Numbered from the stretch's first letter, positions 13,540-52,610 are shown. The stretch is DNA of 64,000 nucleotides from Flaccisagitta enflata (GCA_965153355.1 OZ231127.1:86118001-86182000), one strand, 5' to 3'. Translations and numbers: made by a program. Notes: generated by a model not told the origin, from the letters alone.

Positions 13540-14010
13540 TACTCAGTCTGACCCAGTGCGGCATTCTCGGTCTGCCCAGTCACTCCCTGGTGTGCATTCT
13601 CTGGAGTGTGGCCGTACTCAGTCTGGTGGCTACTCAGTCTGACCGGTGCTCAGTCAGCCGTCTCAGTCTGACCACAGCTCAGTCGGCCCGGGTCTCAATC
13701 GGCAAGCTCTCGGTCGGCCGAGTCTCAGTCACGAGCCCGCTACTCAGTCTGACCCGGCTACTCAGGCCGGCCCGGCTACTCAGTCTGACCCGGCTACTCA
13801 GTCTGACCCGGCTACTCAGTCTGACCCGGCTACTCAGTCTGACCCGGCTACTCAGTCTGACCCGGCTCCTCGGTCGTACCCGGCTACTCAGTCGGACCAG
13901 GCTACTCAGTCTGACCAAGCTACTCAGTCTGACCCGGCTACTCAGTCGGACCAGGCCACTCAGTCTGACCCGGCTACTCAGTCGACCACGACTCACAGAT
14001 TGCGTACATG
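13540..14010 (+). repeat. 18-bp minisatellite
   Basis: About 20 copies of CCCGGCTACTCAGTCTGA, irregular at both ends and regular at 13745-13990. Because 18 is divisible by 3, all frames stay open (Ser-Asp-Pro-Ala-Thr-Gln or Leu-Leu-Ser-Leu-Thr-Arg repeats). I do not call it coding. Confidence 0.9.
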
Positions 14011-14099
14011 ATCCATGGTGTGGCCGCACAGCCTGGGATGGTATCGCAGAGTCCGTGATGGCATTCGCCAGTGTCCATGAAAGCATACATGAAATCAGC

Positions 14100-14350
14100 C
14101 GATAAAAAAAATTTAAAAAATTTAAAAGAAAAAAAAATTTCAAAGAAAAAAAAATATACTGAAAAAAAAATATTTTTCGAAAAAAATTCGAAAAAAAAAT
14201 AAAATTCGAAAAAAAAAAATTTTTGAAAAAAAAATTTTTGAAAAGAAATAAAATCAGAAAAAAACTTAAAAAAAAATTTTAAAGCATTTTTGAAAAAAAA
14301 AAAAAAAAAAATTAAAAAAAAATTTAATTTAAAAAAAAAAAAAAAAACAA
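14100..14350. repeat. A-rich low-complexity tract
   Basis: Runs of A with short ATTTTT and TTCGAAAAA interruptions. Confidence 0.9.
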
Positions 14351-14424
14351 AAAAGTCTCAAGTCCGAGGAAATAAACTACTAGAATCATCATAAATACCG
14401 CTTATATTTTCTTAAGTATCTCAG

Positions 14425-14715
14425 GAATTTACGAAATCTTGCCAGGGGAGCTTTAATCGATGCAATGAACCATCTGTACAAGTTTGAACAACATTGGTGA
14501 ACCTTTGCTACCCTAAGTATGTAAAATACGCAAGTCCAGGAATTAATACTCTTTGTTAATCTGCATAATATCTTCTAAACCAATACTCAGATTTATCTGA
14601 AATCTTGCAGGGGAGCTTAAATTGATGCAAGTAACCTTCACAACAAGTTTGAACAACATTGGTGAACCTTTGCTACCCTTCCCCTATGTAAATTGCACAA
14701 GTCCAGGAATTAATA
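14425..14715 (+). repeat. 165-bp-period tandem duplication
   Basis: 14425-14545 and 14595-14715 share long stretches, e.g. 'aacaacattggtgaaccttt' at 14487 and 14652, and both end in 'aagtccaggaattaat'. Confidence 0.85.
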
Positions 14716-15089
14716 TTACTACAAAAATAATAGGCAAAGGGTATTAAATATTTATGAATGTTGTTGAAAGTTGAGTACCTGGATAAGTAATGCTGTAAAA
14801 TATCACTTGCTGAAGCCAAGTTTCGTAGCGTCAAAGTCGCGATTCACGAGTTTTTAAAGGTTGACGCGACACGCGCTTTAACGACTCACTACACGATCAA
14901 GGCTATGTTATAGTCCTCGACGTAAACTGATCGTCGAGGACAAAAATCCCGGCGGGTAATTGAGCAATAAGTAGACGGTGAATCTTTTTACTTATTTTGA
15001 AAGCAAGACGGACAGATATTCCGATTACCGAGCATTTGACTTTTACACCAACCGTGCAAGTTATATGGGATTGTAGGCGTGCTGCACGG

Positions 15090-15480
15090 TACACAGGTCG
15101 GTCGGGTGTGTCACTATGTAAAAGGTCTTTAGATCGCTTCATCAACATCAGGGGAAATAGGGGGACGAATTCTAAGACACTTACCGTTTTCGTTTTTTTG
15201 AATTTCGTCCATCTTCCGTTTTTTTAGCAACAAAAACTGTTTTCCCTGCTTATATATTCCTCCCTCGTTTACGTCAGCTCGACTTCGGTTTCCAACGTCA
15301 CCACCAGCGTATGAACATTCATAAATTTATGAGTTTATGCTGGTGCTCAAATGCATTTTGTAGTGTTTTCGCTATAGCTAGTGACAAGAGTAATGTAAGT
15401 TTTGTATCAGCGCAATGATTTGCGAAATACTACGCTGTAACGATTGCGGAGATAATACCGCTGCATCATGCAAATTAGGC
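15090..15480 (+). repeat. dispersed repeat family C, copy 1
   Basis: Homologous in reverse complement to 22325-22710. Shared landmarks are the 'atcgcttcatcaacatcagg' end, 'gggggacgaattctaag', 'atcttccgtttttttagcaa', 'tatattcctccctcgtttac' and the far end rich in GCAT. It contains a small palindrome, 'catTCATAAATTTATGAgtt', at about 15318. No ORF. Confidence 0.8.
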
Positions 15481-15714
15481 ATTTGAACGAAATTTCCCAA
15501 AAGACGCTGCGCCCAGAGCATGAGTCTGTTTATACACGTTATATGGCAAATAGGGTTAAATAAAGTGGTTAATAAGACAACTGGTTAATAAGACAACTCT
15601 TCGACATATCGGTGAGAATCTAGGCTGCTCTCTAGGGAGGGACAAAAAACGAGAATGATCGCGCAATGCGCATTGCTGTATCATTGTAATGTCCCAATAC
15701 TTTAATTACTTGCG

Positions 15715-16645
<931 letters not shown>

Positions 16646-16648
16646 TGC

Positions 16649-16649
<1 letters not shown>

Positions 16650-16741
<92 letters not shown>
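16650..16741. repeat. (CT)n microsatellite
   Basis: About 45 CT units. Confidence 0.97.
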
Positions 16742-16744
<3 letters not shown>

Positions 16745-16898
16745 TGTCATTTTCTCGACCTTAAGAGTCCGGCTGCCGGAGCTGTCTAATCCATAAGTAC
16801 TAATGGTGCTGACCCAAAAAGAATGTAAAATAAAGCAATACATCAAAATCGGACAATTCGTGAATGAGAATCCGAGAGGAAAGATGGCATTTTACACT

Positions 16899-17535
16899 TG
16901 GATACATTTTAGACCGCCCAGAAAAACTCATTTTATTGAAAAGTACTCATCCCTGCAGCTTTTCTCAAAGAAATTACACCAAAGAATAAGAATTCAGCAG
17001 AAAAATAATTTTTTGAAATTTTTTTATGGTGGAAGTGTCAGGTCAAAGGTGATATAAGGTCAAAATTTCAAAATGAGAATTTTGCAAATCTGATTGCAGA
17101 TTCATGATCCTTGCAAAAAACTGTCACAAGAAAGTGCTCTTCTTTTTTTGATATTCCTTCGGGAAGATTGTCAAAATTGAGGTCAAAGATCTAAATAAGG
17201 TTAATTTTAAACAAAAGAGCAATTTTGACCCGATCTAGATCTTTGACCTTGATTTTGACAACGTTCCTGAAGGAATATCAATAAAAGAAGAGCACTTTCT
17301 TTTGACAGTTTTTTGCAAGGATTATGAATCTGCAATCAGATTTATAAAATTCTCATTTTGAAATTTTGACCTTATATCACCTTTGGCCTAATACTTCTGC
17401 CATAAAAAAATTTCAAAAAAATTTTTTGCTGCTGAATTCTTATTCAGTGGTGTATGATCTTCGAAAAAAGCCACAGGGATTAGTACTTTTTAACAAAATG
17501 AGTTATTCTGGGAGACCTAATACATTTGGATACTA
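16899..17535. mobile_element. foldback element, about 300-bp arms
   Basis: The left arm from 'ggatacattttagaccgccc' to about 17210 matches the reverse complement of about 17225-17535. Matching landmarks are 'ggtgatataaggtcaaaatt' and its complement at about 17360-17385, 'agatctttgacctt' at the centre, and 'gaagagcactttct'. The arms are diverged but continuous. No ORF; a MITE-like or foldback transposon is likely. The central module (gattgcagattca...ccttgcaaaaa) recurs in the element at 20535-21785. Confidence 0.85.
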
Positions 17536-17980
17536 GTTGCAACAACCACATTAAATGGGTCAAGTGCTCAAATTTGGTTTTGTGTGCATATGTAATGGAA
17601 GCTTATGTTTTACAGAAATAGGTGACTTTTGATTTTGGTTAGTTTTTTTTGTTTATTCTTACATTATAAAATTTATGGTTAGTTTAATTTATTACAAAAT
17701 GTTGCACAGCTCATTATCTTTCAAGAATGGAGCTTGGTTCTGCTCCACGTTATGGATATCTGACGCTCATTTTTAGTTGCGTGCTACAGTATGTTTTTTC
17801 TCAAATGCAACATTACATGATGGCATAACTTAAAAAGTGAAAGAGAAAATTGAATTCTGAAAAAAGTTCCAAAAAGCTGATGGTGATGCATTTTATCATA
17901 TGTAACTCCTAGGACTTTTTTACAAAAATCTGTACCTTCTGAAAAATGACAAAATGTTATTCAAAATCAGCAAAAACACT

Positions 17981-19062
17981 ACCAGTAATGGCGGCTGTCG
18001 CCGTGAGGAAAAAAGTCGTAAGCATCGCATTTCACCCTGCTTTTGTCTTCAGTCATTGAATTTTTTTTATTTATTAGATCAAATCAAAAGCAATTGTATG
18101 TATTGATTGCACTGAAAATCAGAGAAAAATAGAACCGAGCCAATTGAGGTAGATGAGCTAAAATCTTCGAAATGATTCAACCAGACAACCAGCTTTGCTT
18201 ACTGACATACTTTCTTGTATTTGCATGCTTAAAAAAACATTATTTTATTTATCCTATTTCAAATCAGAGAAAAAGAGCAAGCTAAATGAGCTAAATGAGC
18301 TAGAATACTTAAAAACACTCTCAGAGATGAGCAGCTCTGTTTACTGACATATTTTTTTATTTGCTTGCTTAAACAAGTATGAAAATATCATTCATTTATC
18401 CTATTAAAATCAAAGAACAGACTGAGCTAAGTTAGCTAAATGAGCTAAAATGCTCAAAAATCGCCCTCACAGACGAGCAGTGTGCTCATAAACATTTTTT
18501 TTGTATTTGCATGCTCAAGTAAACATGAATAGACTCCTTTATTGATCCTACACAAAATAGAAAAAATCGAAAAATACTATTCGAATCTGCACTGTTTAAT
18601 CTGGTGACGTTTTTTGTTTTACTGACTTTCTAAGCAGTTTTTTTTAGGTTAGGGTAGGGTTAGGTTAAGGTCGGGGTCGGTAAGGGTTTTAGGTTGTGTT
18701 GTGTTAGTACAGCGTCAGACTTAGGGCTATGGAGGGCCTTGTCTTATACATTTCAACCCGAATCTACTGGAATTAGTGCTTCGCCCATGCGGCGAAACCC
18801 GAAAGAAACAAAAGATCCGTATCGCTCTGTAAATTTTTTCCTTTGAATTTTTTTAGAATAAATTTAAAAATCATAGCGAAAAATATTTGTCGTAGAAGAC
18901 TCGCTCTGCGCCAAAAACGAAAGAGAATTATCCAATTTACTTCTATCACCCCCAGCCAGGAGGCCCCAATCCGCCCAAGGTGACCCTCAACTTCATAATA
19001 AGAAAATGAAAACCCTGTTTTTCTCGAATGTGTCAAAAAGTCAAAGACTTCGACTTTTTTCC
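17981..19062 (+). mobile_element. dispersed repeat family B, copy 1 (full length)
   Basis: Starts CCAGTAATGGCGGCTGTCGC, contains repeated GAGCTAAATGAGCTA motifs and several 'gatgagcagc...gctca' modules, and ends with a hairpin of the type AAAAAGTC..CTTCGACTTTTT. Other copies: 27303-28050, partial 28250-29130, minus strand 34455-35745, and a head fragment on the minus strand near 62240-62290. No coding capacity, so non-autonomous. Confidence 0.8.
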
Positions 19063-19539
19063 CAATTATTTTAAGTTTTTGGCAGAACAGTTTTTCATCA
19101 AGTTGCTCTTAATTCTAAACGGATTGAGCTAGAAATACCAGATTGGTCTCAAATTGAAGCTGATTAACAATAGTTTTAAGAAATACAAACAGGGAAATTT
19201 TTCTTCAATAGTATATCACATCAAGCATGAAAAAAATTGGTGTCTTGACAAAAAAGTTTGTCAAAAGTTGATTCACAGTTCACAAATCGATCTGAAACAT
19301 CAAATGAGCATTTCAATTCAAACTGTCCCAAAAACTACTTCAAAATACCTTCCATTTGGGACCAATCTGGTATCTGTAGCTCAATTCATTTAGAAATGAG
19401 AGCAATTTAAACGGAAACAGTCCAAATCACACAGTCTTGTAAAGAAACAATTTGGATATGATGACATCTACTTCCGTGCTTATTCCAGGGACCAAATTTT
19501 GTGAAACAAGGCCAAGTAGGCCAATAAGGTGCGACGTGT

Positions 19540-19625
19540 TGATCATCGAACGAATGCGTTACAGACAGACAGACCGACCGACGGACACAGCCAGTTATAG
19601 AGGTGCTTTGTCGCACCTAAAAATC
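19540..19625 (-). repeat. family A head fragment
   Basis: Minus-strand order: TTTTTAG, hairpin arms AGGTGCG and AGCACCT (19601-19618, one mismatch), CTATAACTGGCTGTGTCC, then GTCGGTCGGTCTGTC. Confidence 0.7.
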
Positions 19626-19751
19626 CTGGGAGTCACATATCATAAAATGCATTAATATTATCTTTTAGGAACTTTTTTCGGAATTCAATTATCTCTATTA
19701 CTTTTAGAATTATAATGTCATGTAATGTTGCATTAAAAAAAAAACATACTG

Positions 19752-19925
19752 TACGCGACTCTACACCCTGCTATGTCGGTCAGTTGGTCCCCTTATAACT
19801 TTCTCGGCGTTTTTTAGCTTTTTGAGCCTACTGCTCCTGCCCAAATGCTCTGATTACTTTCTCCAGCACTGCTCCTGCCTACCCGCACGCGACTGGGGTA
19901 GCCGTGTATTCGCCCTTGTTCTTAG
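19752..19925 (+). mobile_element. family A element, near full length
   Basis: It lacks the 5' hairpin arm but keeps ACGCGACTCTACACCCTGCT, GTCGGTCAGTTGG, TACTGCTCCTGCCC and the tail CGCACGCGACTGGGGTAGCC ending in CCCTTGTT. Confidence 0.8.
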
Positions 19926-20007
19926 TTACATGATTAAGTGAAAACTTTCATTTGCTTGCGTTTCGTAAAGCGCCATTATTCGCATGAACGACTTTGGGTG
20001 GTTAATG

Positions 20008-20232
20008 GGAACAAGGCCGGATACACGGCTACCCTAGGCTGCGTGCGCAAGGCAGGGCCGCAAGATGGAGTATGACACGCAGATTTGTGGAGAGAGCAGC
20101 AGCCTGTAAACGCTCAAAACGCCAAAAAGAAAAAATGGGGATCAACCAACCAACCAACCAGCCGACCAACCAACCAACAGACCGACTGACGGACAAAGCG
20201 GGGTGTAGAGTCATGTAGTACGCTACTAAAAA
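20008..20232 (-). mobile_element. family A element, full length
   Basis: Minus strand: TTTTTAG head with degenerate hairpin, ACACCCCGCTTTGTCCGTC, TTGGTTGG repeats, tail GGGTAGCCGTGTATCCGGCC then TTGTT. Confidence 0.8.
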
Positions 20233-20265
20233 TCATAAGTTTTCGAGATCTGAACGATGAAATCT

Positions 20266-20463
20266 TTAGTCGCGTGCTCGTGACTACAACCCGCTATGTT
20301 GGTCGGTTGGTCTGTCGGCCGCTGTTAGCTTTTTTAGCGTTTTTGGCATTTTCAGGCTTCTTTGGCGTTACTGCTCCTGTTCAAATGCTTGAGTTAGCAT
20401 GTTTCATCACTGCCCCTACCCACCCGCACACGACTTCAGTAGCCTTGTATCTAGCCTTGTTTT
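20266..20463 (+). mobile_element. family A element, full length
   Basis: Hairpin AGTCGCG/CGTGACT (20268-20285, one G:U-type pair), CAACCCGCTATGTTGGTCGG, two CTGCYCCTRYYC modules, and a tail ending in AGCCTTGTTTT. Confidence 0.85.
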
Positions 20464-20534
20464 GAGTAGCTTCGGCGCAATAGGGGATTTGGGTGAGATC
20501 GTGATCGCTTAAGAGAACCTTAGGTTTTATGTGC

Positions 20535-21785
20535 GGGTGTCACTTTATAACTACAGTACGATGGGTAAAAAATCTCAGGATCAAGTCTGGAGGATAGATT
20601 TTAAGTATCTTAATTTTATTAAAATTTTATAATATTTGAGATCTACGATAATTAAAGGTTGCTATATTGAGTAAAAATTTTGCGTCTCTTAAACTTGCGA
20701 CTTGACTGACGCCACATTTCGCGCTAACGCTTATATAGTCAAATTTTCAAAATTTGAAATTTGTTAATCTGATTGCGGATTCAAAATCCTTGCAAAAACT
20801 ATCAAAAAAGAAAGTGTCTTTTCTTTTCAAATTCGGGGTGAACACTGTCAAAATTAGCTCAACCGACAAAAATAGAAAGAAATTGCTCATTTGTCTAAAT
20901 CCGACCTTTATTTCTCACTAAAAAATGCACTTTGACTATGTTCTAATCAAAATTTTGAAAAAGAAAGACAACTTTCTTCACATGGTTTTTTGCAAGGATT
21001 TCAAATCTGCACTCCGATTGACAAATTTCCAATTTTGAAAATTTGACCTTATACAGCATTTTGACCTGAGAATGTAGCCGTAGTCGATCAGAAGATCTAT
21101 ACCCTTTTTTGATCATATTTGGATCTGGGGTCAAATTGTCTGAAGATGGGACGACAAGAAAATCCTGCACTCACCACACTCGAAGATTTTTGGTGATTTA
21201 CGAGCAAATGGACGACCTTGACTGGAGGATAGATTTTAAGATTCAATTCTATTCAAATTTTATAATATTTGAAATCATGATATTGATGTTTGCTATATTT
21301 GAAGAAAATTTTTATGCCTTCTTGAACTCTGCGTACTGACCTCATCAAGACTTCATCTTCTAAAGTTCTAACCAATTTTAATAGATCAGGCGAAAAATTT
21401 TATATAGTTTTAAAAAAAAAATTGGCTTAATCAGCTTATTTTTACAGATTTTATGGCTATTTTAAGTTTTGCCCAAAATTGATCTGCATAACTTTTGTTT
21501 ACTAAACGTAGCCGTAAAACCTTTAAAAATGATCCAATTAAGCGGATTTTTAAAAAAAATCACATAAAATGTTTTGCCCGATCAAATAAAATAGATTAAA
21601 AGCTTGAAAAATAAAGTCTTAAGATCAAGTCACAAATTGGAGTTTAACAGACGCAAATACATTCACTCAATATAGCAACCTTTAATTAACCTAGATCTCA
21701 AATGATTTATAATATAAATAAAATCAAAATACTAAAAACCATCCTCCAGTCAAGGTTGTGATTGCTCCCATCGTACTGTAGGTGA
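20535..21785. mobile_element. foldback/TIR element, 1.25 kb
   Basis: Both ends read inward from TACAGTACGATGGG, followed by 'ctggaggat', 'ttataatattt/atttgagatct' and 'taattaaaggttgctatatt' (20555-20720 against the complement of 21620-21780). A second inner pair (20735-20850 / 20945-21050) shares its module with the 16899-17535 foldback. No transposase ORF. Confidence 0.8.
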
Positions 21786-21974
21786 CTTTCAATTACAGTT
21801 TAAGTGATCCATCTCTCATAAGGACTATCACCGGTTTCATTTTATACAAAACTTTACCATGATATGCGTGTCAATCCATTGAAGATCGAGTTGTCAAATA
21901 ATCCAAAGTTTACATAACAATTACCAGGCGATGAGCCCATAAATAAGGCCTTTCGCATTGATTTTATTTTCCTC

Positions 21975-21978
<4 letters not shown>

Positions 21979-22072
<94 letters not shown>
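21979..22072. repeat. (GA)n microsatellite
   Basis: About 46 GA units. Confidence 0.97.
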
Positions 22073-22073
<1 letters not shown>

Positions 22074-22324
22074 GATACTTCCGCGGAGGCATCGAATGTC
22101 TTCAAACAACATGTAACTGTTGTCTGCGATCATCTTCCCCTCACTTCGTGTTCATCCTGCTTCGTACCATTCCAGAGAGGCACCTCAATTCATCAAGTTC
22201 ATTTGACCGTCGTCATATTAAGCACGACTCGATTTAGCTCAATTCATCATATTACGTGTAAGAGCCGGCTTCAAAAGTTTGCGAGCGACGTCTTCGGAAT
22301 TTTCTGTTTGAATACTTAATTTGC

Positions 22325-22710
22325 ATAACGCAGCATTGTTATTGCAGGAGCATTTACAGCCTATGCGTTCTTGTATCAATTCGCTGATACACAACTTGCA
22401 TTGCTCTTGTCACTAGCTTAAGCGGAAACATTTCGAAACATATTTGAGCACCAAGCTGAACCCGTAAAAAGATCAATGATCATTCACGGGAGGTGACGTT
22501 CGAAAACGAAGTCATCGATGACGTAAACGAGGGAGGAATATATAAACAGCGAATATAGTTTTCGTTGCTAAAAAAACGGAAGATGTTTGAAATTTTAAAA
22601 AATAAAAACGCTAAGTTTCTTAGAATTCGTCCCCCCATGCCCCCTGATGTTGATGAAGCGATCAAAAAACCTTTTGAAATATGACACAACCGAACAGGTC
22701 GGTCACAAAT
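22325..22710 (-). repeat. dispersed repeat family C, copy 2
   Basis: Inverted counterpart of 15090-15480, about 7.2 kb away. Homology continues through 'gacacaaccgaacaggtcgg' at about 22683. Confidence 0.8.
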
Positions 22711-23033
22711 CTGATGCAAAGATGACGTTTCGTTACATCGACGGAAAGAACCTCATAGAGGCGTTCTAATAGCAATGAGCCGGTAACATTTTGACTCCCA
22801 ATGACCAGATACAACCGGGGATGGGAGGCAAACCGATGAGCCAAGGCAGATGAAACGGAAACGGATACGGAATTCACAGACAAGATTTCGCTGGCTACAA
22901 CTGTAGACATGAGTACATATCAGTAGACCATTGTGGACATCTGTAGACTAGCGACCTCTTTTATCCCAATGTTCCATTCGCGTTGATCCCAAAGATGGAA
23001 GTTTGTAAGAGTAAACTACGAATAGGAATCATT

Positions 23034-48649
<25,616 letters not shown>

Positions 48650-49072
48650 GATTTAGTCTTTTAGTGCTAACTAAACCTTGTTTCAAACCAAGTAATCGTC
48701 TCAGCGATATCATTTATTAGCAACTCCTTTACGAGTTTTCTATCGCGGTCCAATCCACATCATTAATGTTCAATTCCTCAAGCACAAGAGTTTCACCCTA
48801 AGTATTTCCCCCTTGAAGAAAAAAACTTGTGGTCCAACAAGATGCAAATTTTTTTTTGGTAGAGACATTTAACAATAATCAAAATAATCATTAATACTAA
48901 ATGCGAAGCTTGAGGCTCTTCAACAGAGAACCACTACGGAGAAAAATTTTACGTTGAAAATTCATAAATTACTACTTGATAAAACTTTCATATTTTTTTT
49001 CTCGATAAAAAAAAATGTAAGGGAATTTCGTTTCGTCGTCACGGCCGGCCTACAGCCCTACACCCTTTTCCA

Positions 49073-49078
49073 TTTATT
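49073..49078 (-). terminator. RPL5 poly(A) signal AATAAA
   Basis: 86 nt after the RPL5 stop on the minus strand. Confidence 0.7.
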
Positions 49079-49163
49079 ACTAATCAGGAGAAAACGAGCG
49101 ATTCAGAAGAGTAAACAAAAACAATAAGACAATTTCTCGTATATATCAGTCCTGAACAACAGC

Positions 49164-52100
49164 TTAATCTTCCATTTCTTCCTCATCGTCGTCGTCGTCG
49201 TCACCATCGATAGCTTTAGCCTCGCCGTGTTGTTTGATAAAGGCGGCCTTTTTCTCCGCCACGCGGGCTTTGCGTTGTTGGATGCTGAGGCGTTTGGCGG
49301 TCCACCGTTTAACGGTGACCTCCTTGGCGGGCTTGGCCACGCGGACGGGATCGGCGCGGATCGCAGAGTGCGCGTCGCGGTACATCTTCTCGAGAGAATC
49401 CGAAGTCACGCCCTCTTTGATGAACTGACTGAATTGACGCTTGTACGCCTGCGTGGGGGACGCGGGGATAAAGGGGGAGGTATGGGGGAAAGAGAAAGAG
49501 GAGGAGGAGGAGGAGGAGGAGGAGGAGGAGGGAGAGAGACAATTGTTCATACAACGCAATTAAATCCGCCTTTATGTTCAATGAGGCAGACAGACAATTT
49601 AAATTGAAAACAATTACATTTATTTTTTTCTCCACATTTTCGGCTTTTCAGTCGCGTTTTACGCGACTATCATAAGCCACTTTTTGGTCCATCCGTCCGT
49701 CCAAGTTGTTTTATAGGTATTTTCAATGTTATAAGGGTGTTTCCAACTACGCTAAGGTCATTTAAAATATTTTTTGATTGTCTTTCAATTCTTCTGTCTG
49801 TCCATCTGTCTGTGCGACTTTTTCTGAAAGTTTCGACGCACGCGACTTTGGGCTAATGACTTGGTTTGATAAAGACTTAATTTAAGTGTTTCCTAAAATC
49901 TCATACTGGACCAGTATTACTGGTGATAAAAATGATTCAACTTATTAAAATTCAAACCCATTCAAATAAAGAGTCAACAGAAACGTCATCAGTTACGATT
50001 CACACCTCTTCGTCCTCATCGAGCAGGCTGGACATGTAGTTGGCAACGTGTTGTCCCAAAATGTGATTTTTGTGGACTTCCGGGTTGTACTCTTTGCTTT
50101 CGGCGTCGTAACCAGGGAATCGTTTGTTGCTGCGAATGCAAATGGTTGGTTAGCAAAAAGTTAATTTATGATATATGGGTTTACACAATTTTTGTTCTGA
50201 ATTACAATTATTTTTGCATGTACCCAGAATCACATTGTGTGTTTGTGTCTTTGAAAATCTCACTTCAAAAACCTCGGCAAAGTTTTAGCAGCCCCTCCTC
50301 ACTTCTTATTAGGGTCCTGGCTGTATATACTCTTCGACGCTAGAATAGGATAAGGATTCACATCACATCAATTACAACTATTCTCTCGTGATCACCTGTG
50401 AGGGATGTCGAGTCCTCCGTCGACGGCGCCTTTGAGGCATCCGAAGATCTTGGCGCCGGTGGAAGTGCGCGCCAATCCGATGTCGAGATAACACCTGAAG
50501 GCTCCCGGTTGTCCATCGATGTCCTCCACGGAATAATCCTCACCGTCGGCTTCAGAGACCCCAGAGTAGATCTCATTCAAACCAAACTGGCGAAGAGGAG
50601 CAAAACTGATTACTGAAAGTGAAGCATGTGGTGAAATTGGTACTACTACCTAGGAAAAAAGTATATCTACACCAGGAAGACAATATGATTTAGTGACCTA
50701 GTATTTATCTAATCATTATACAAAAAGTGTTAATATATAAAATAACTTGTTTTTTAACTAAAGATTCTTATCAAAGTTTTTGGAAGCAATATCTAAAGCC
50801 ATTCTAACTTATTATAGAGGATATGGTGTTAACACTCATAGGCAAATTTACAATTTAGGAAGAAGTTTATATTTATATCTGTCATTTACAAACGTACAAA
50901 ACCACAGGAACCAGAATTAGTTCATCTTCTAGATTTTTTGATGAAGATAATTTTGGTTTTTTAAAAATTGTACTACCTGCTCTAGAAGCGGAGATATGTT
51001 GATTTAAAGCTGTCTTTTATATTTTCTTGATTTTGAAAATGAATGTCTTTTACATTTTTGCTTGTAATTTCTAAACGGTTCAAGATACACTTACCAGATT
51101 GGACTCATTTTGAAGATTTTTTGATGACGTTTAAATTGTTTTTTAAAAATTTATCTAGCATTTATAGAAGCGGAGATATCCTTAGTACAGAAGCAATGAT
51201 ATTACAGTGAGAGGGGCAGCCAAAATCACTAGCAACCCTACCTGCAGCTCACATGATCAATACCACAAGGGCCTCAAAGGTGGTGGTCAATAACTTATCC
51301 CAATAAAATTCCCGCTATCGAGGCGATTTTGTAATTTCAACCTAGTTTTGGATATATAGCTCTTTTAGGGTGAAAATTAGCCATTTTCAGAAGTGTTGGA
51401 TTTAGCCCTTTTATGACCATTTTCTAGGGAATTATAAGGAAATTCGAAAAACGCCTCGATGGCGGGAATTGTATAGGGATAAGCTTCCAGCTGCCACCCT
51501 AGTTGTCTTTGTGACATTACCCATCTAAGGTGTGGGTAGGGTTGCTAGCGATTTCGCTGCCCCTCTCATTGTATTATCATTGAATCTGTAGAAGGTGTAG
51601 ATATACTTTTTTCCTAGATAGTAATGCTGCAAGACTGTACTGCCAGTCCTGCAAGCTTCTACTGCATGTACTACAATCCTGTACAGCAAGCTTGAACAAC
51701 AAGTAAGGCAAGCACTGCGAGCACTGCAAGCACATATAAACGATGGCAGACAATTCTAATCCAATTTTCTTGAAGACGCGCGGCCAAACCAAGGAAGTTG
51801 GACCAGCAGTAGGGCGAGACAGGCCGAGATATTGATGGTCTGATCAACAGACAGAACTACAGACACCCATGAGCAGACGAATCAGCGAACAGACGAGCCG
51901 ACAATTGGATTGGCAAACAGTCCGACTGAAAAAAAAAATTTCACCTTGTGCAAGATTCTCCTGGCGACCAAGAGTCCGGTGCAGTAGGCGGCTGCATAGT
52001 TGGTGAGACCGACCTTGACGCCATACTTGGGGAGTTCGTGGGCGTAGGCTGATTCAACGATTATGTCACCGTAAACGCGCGCGTAAGCGACTTGACAGAT

Positions 52101-52610
52101 GATGTCCTTGTTTGTAAAACGGACGATCAGTCTGGAAGAAAATGAAGGCATGGAGGAAGGCGTATCCGTCTGTCATCTGTATAATGTCATATGTATGTGT
52201 CAGTCGGTTGGTCTGTCTGCCCGTCACTCAGTTTTTTGATGAGTGTGCTTTAACGAAGGATCCACACGGTTTCGAGAATAAAAGACACCCAGCTAGCTTC
52301 ATTCATTCACTTATAAGGTCTTCATGACATCCATTCAACTACTTCTGCTGAATTGACTAACCTGTATTTTGGGGTGTTGTACTTGTTCTTGTCTTGACAG
52401 ATAAGTTTACGTCGAGCAAAGTAGTCAGTCTTGCCTTGACGGCGACGCTTGAATTTCACTTGGAACCTGATGATGAAGGCAAGGAAATTCCGACTCTAAA
52501 CATTACTTCGAAGAGAACAACCAGCAGGAAATTCAAGGTAGTAGGAACAAGCGATGGTTATCTTACCTCTTGAAGTAGGCCTTGTTCTTGACGACTTTCA
52601 CGAAACCCAT
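49164..52610 (-). CDS. RPL5: ribosomal protein uL18 (L5)
   Basis: 60S subunit protein that carries 5S rRNA into the ribosome. Exons (5' to 3'): 52610-52567, 52466-52362, 52131-51945, 50586-50396, 50129-50006, 49448-49164. They total 936 nt, giving 311 residues (vertebrate RPL5 is 297). The N-terminus [15 protein letters not shown] and [20 protein letters not shown] match the family. Core blocks follow: [20 protein letters not shown] and [30 protein letters not shown] and [33 protein letters not shown]; then a basic tail ending in an acidic run [14 protein letters not shown], which accounts for some of the extra length. A pyrimidine run before AG 38 nt upstream of the ATG (ttctttttcttcag) may be a 5' TOP transcript start or a splice or trans-splice acceptor. 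RPL7A ends only 275 bp upstream on the same strand. Confidence 0.97.
49495..49542. repeat. (GGA)n tract
   Basis: Acts as a pyrimidine-rich tract upstream of RPL5 exon 6 on the gene strand. Confidence 0.85.
49648..49725 (+). repeat. family A head fragment with perfect hairpin
   Basis: AGTCGCG / CGCGACT arms with loop TTTTA (49650-49668), then ATCATAAGCCACTTTTTGG and GTCCATCCGTCC. In RPL5 intron 5. Confidence 0.75.
50640..51640. mobile_element. foldback element, 1.0 kb (RPL5 intron 3)
   Basis: Outer arms: 'cctaggaaaaaagtatatct' at about 50651 is the reverse complement of about 51600-51620. Inner arms: 'gagaggggcagcca..cactagcaaccctacc' at about 51213 against about 51530-51575. A 'cccgctatcgaggcg' / 'cgcctcgatggcggg' pair lies at 51312/51453. 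No ORF. Confidence 0.8.

Noticed and set aside
14903-15148. Hairpin TCCTCGACG..CGTCGAGGA at about 14911-14940 as a transcription terminator
   Set aside because: Eukaryotic context; no gene ends there and no T-run function is expected.
22662-22910. Minus-strand 82-codon ORF after the DPP stop
   Set aside because: The true last DPP exon with the catalytic His is at 23150-23034; this ORF lies partly in family C repeat and has no family features.
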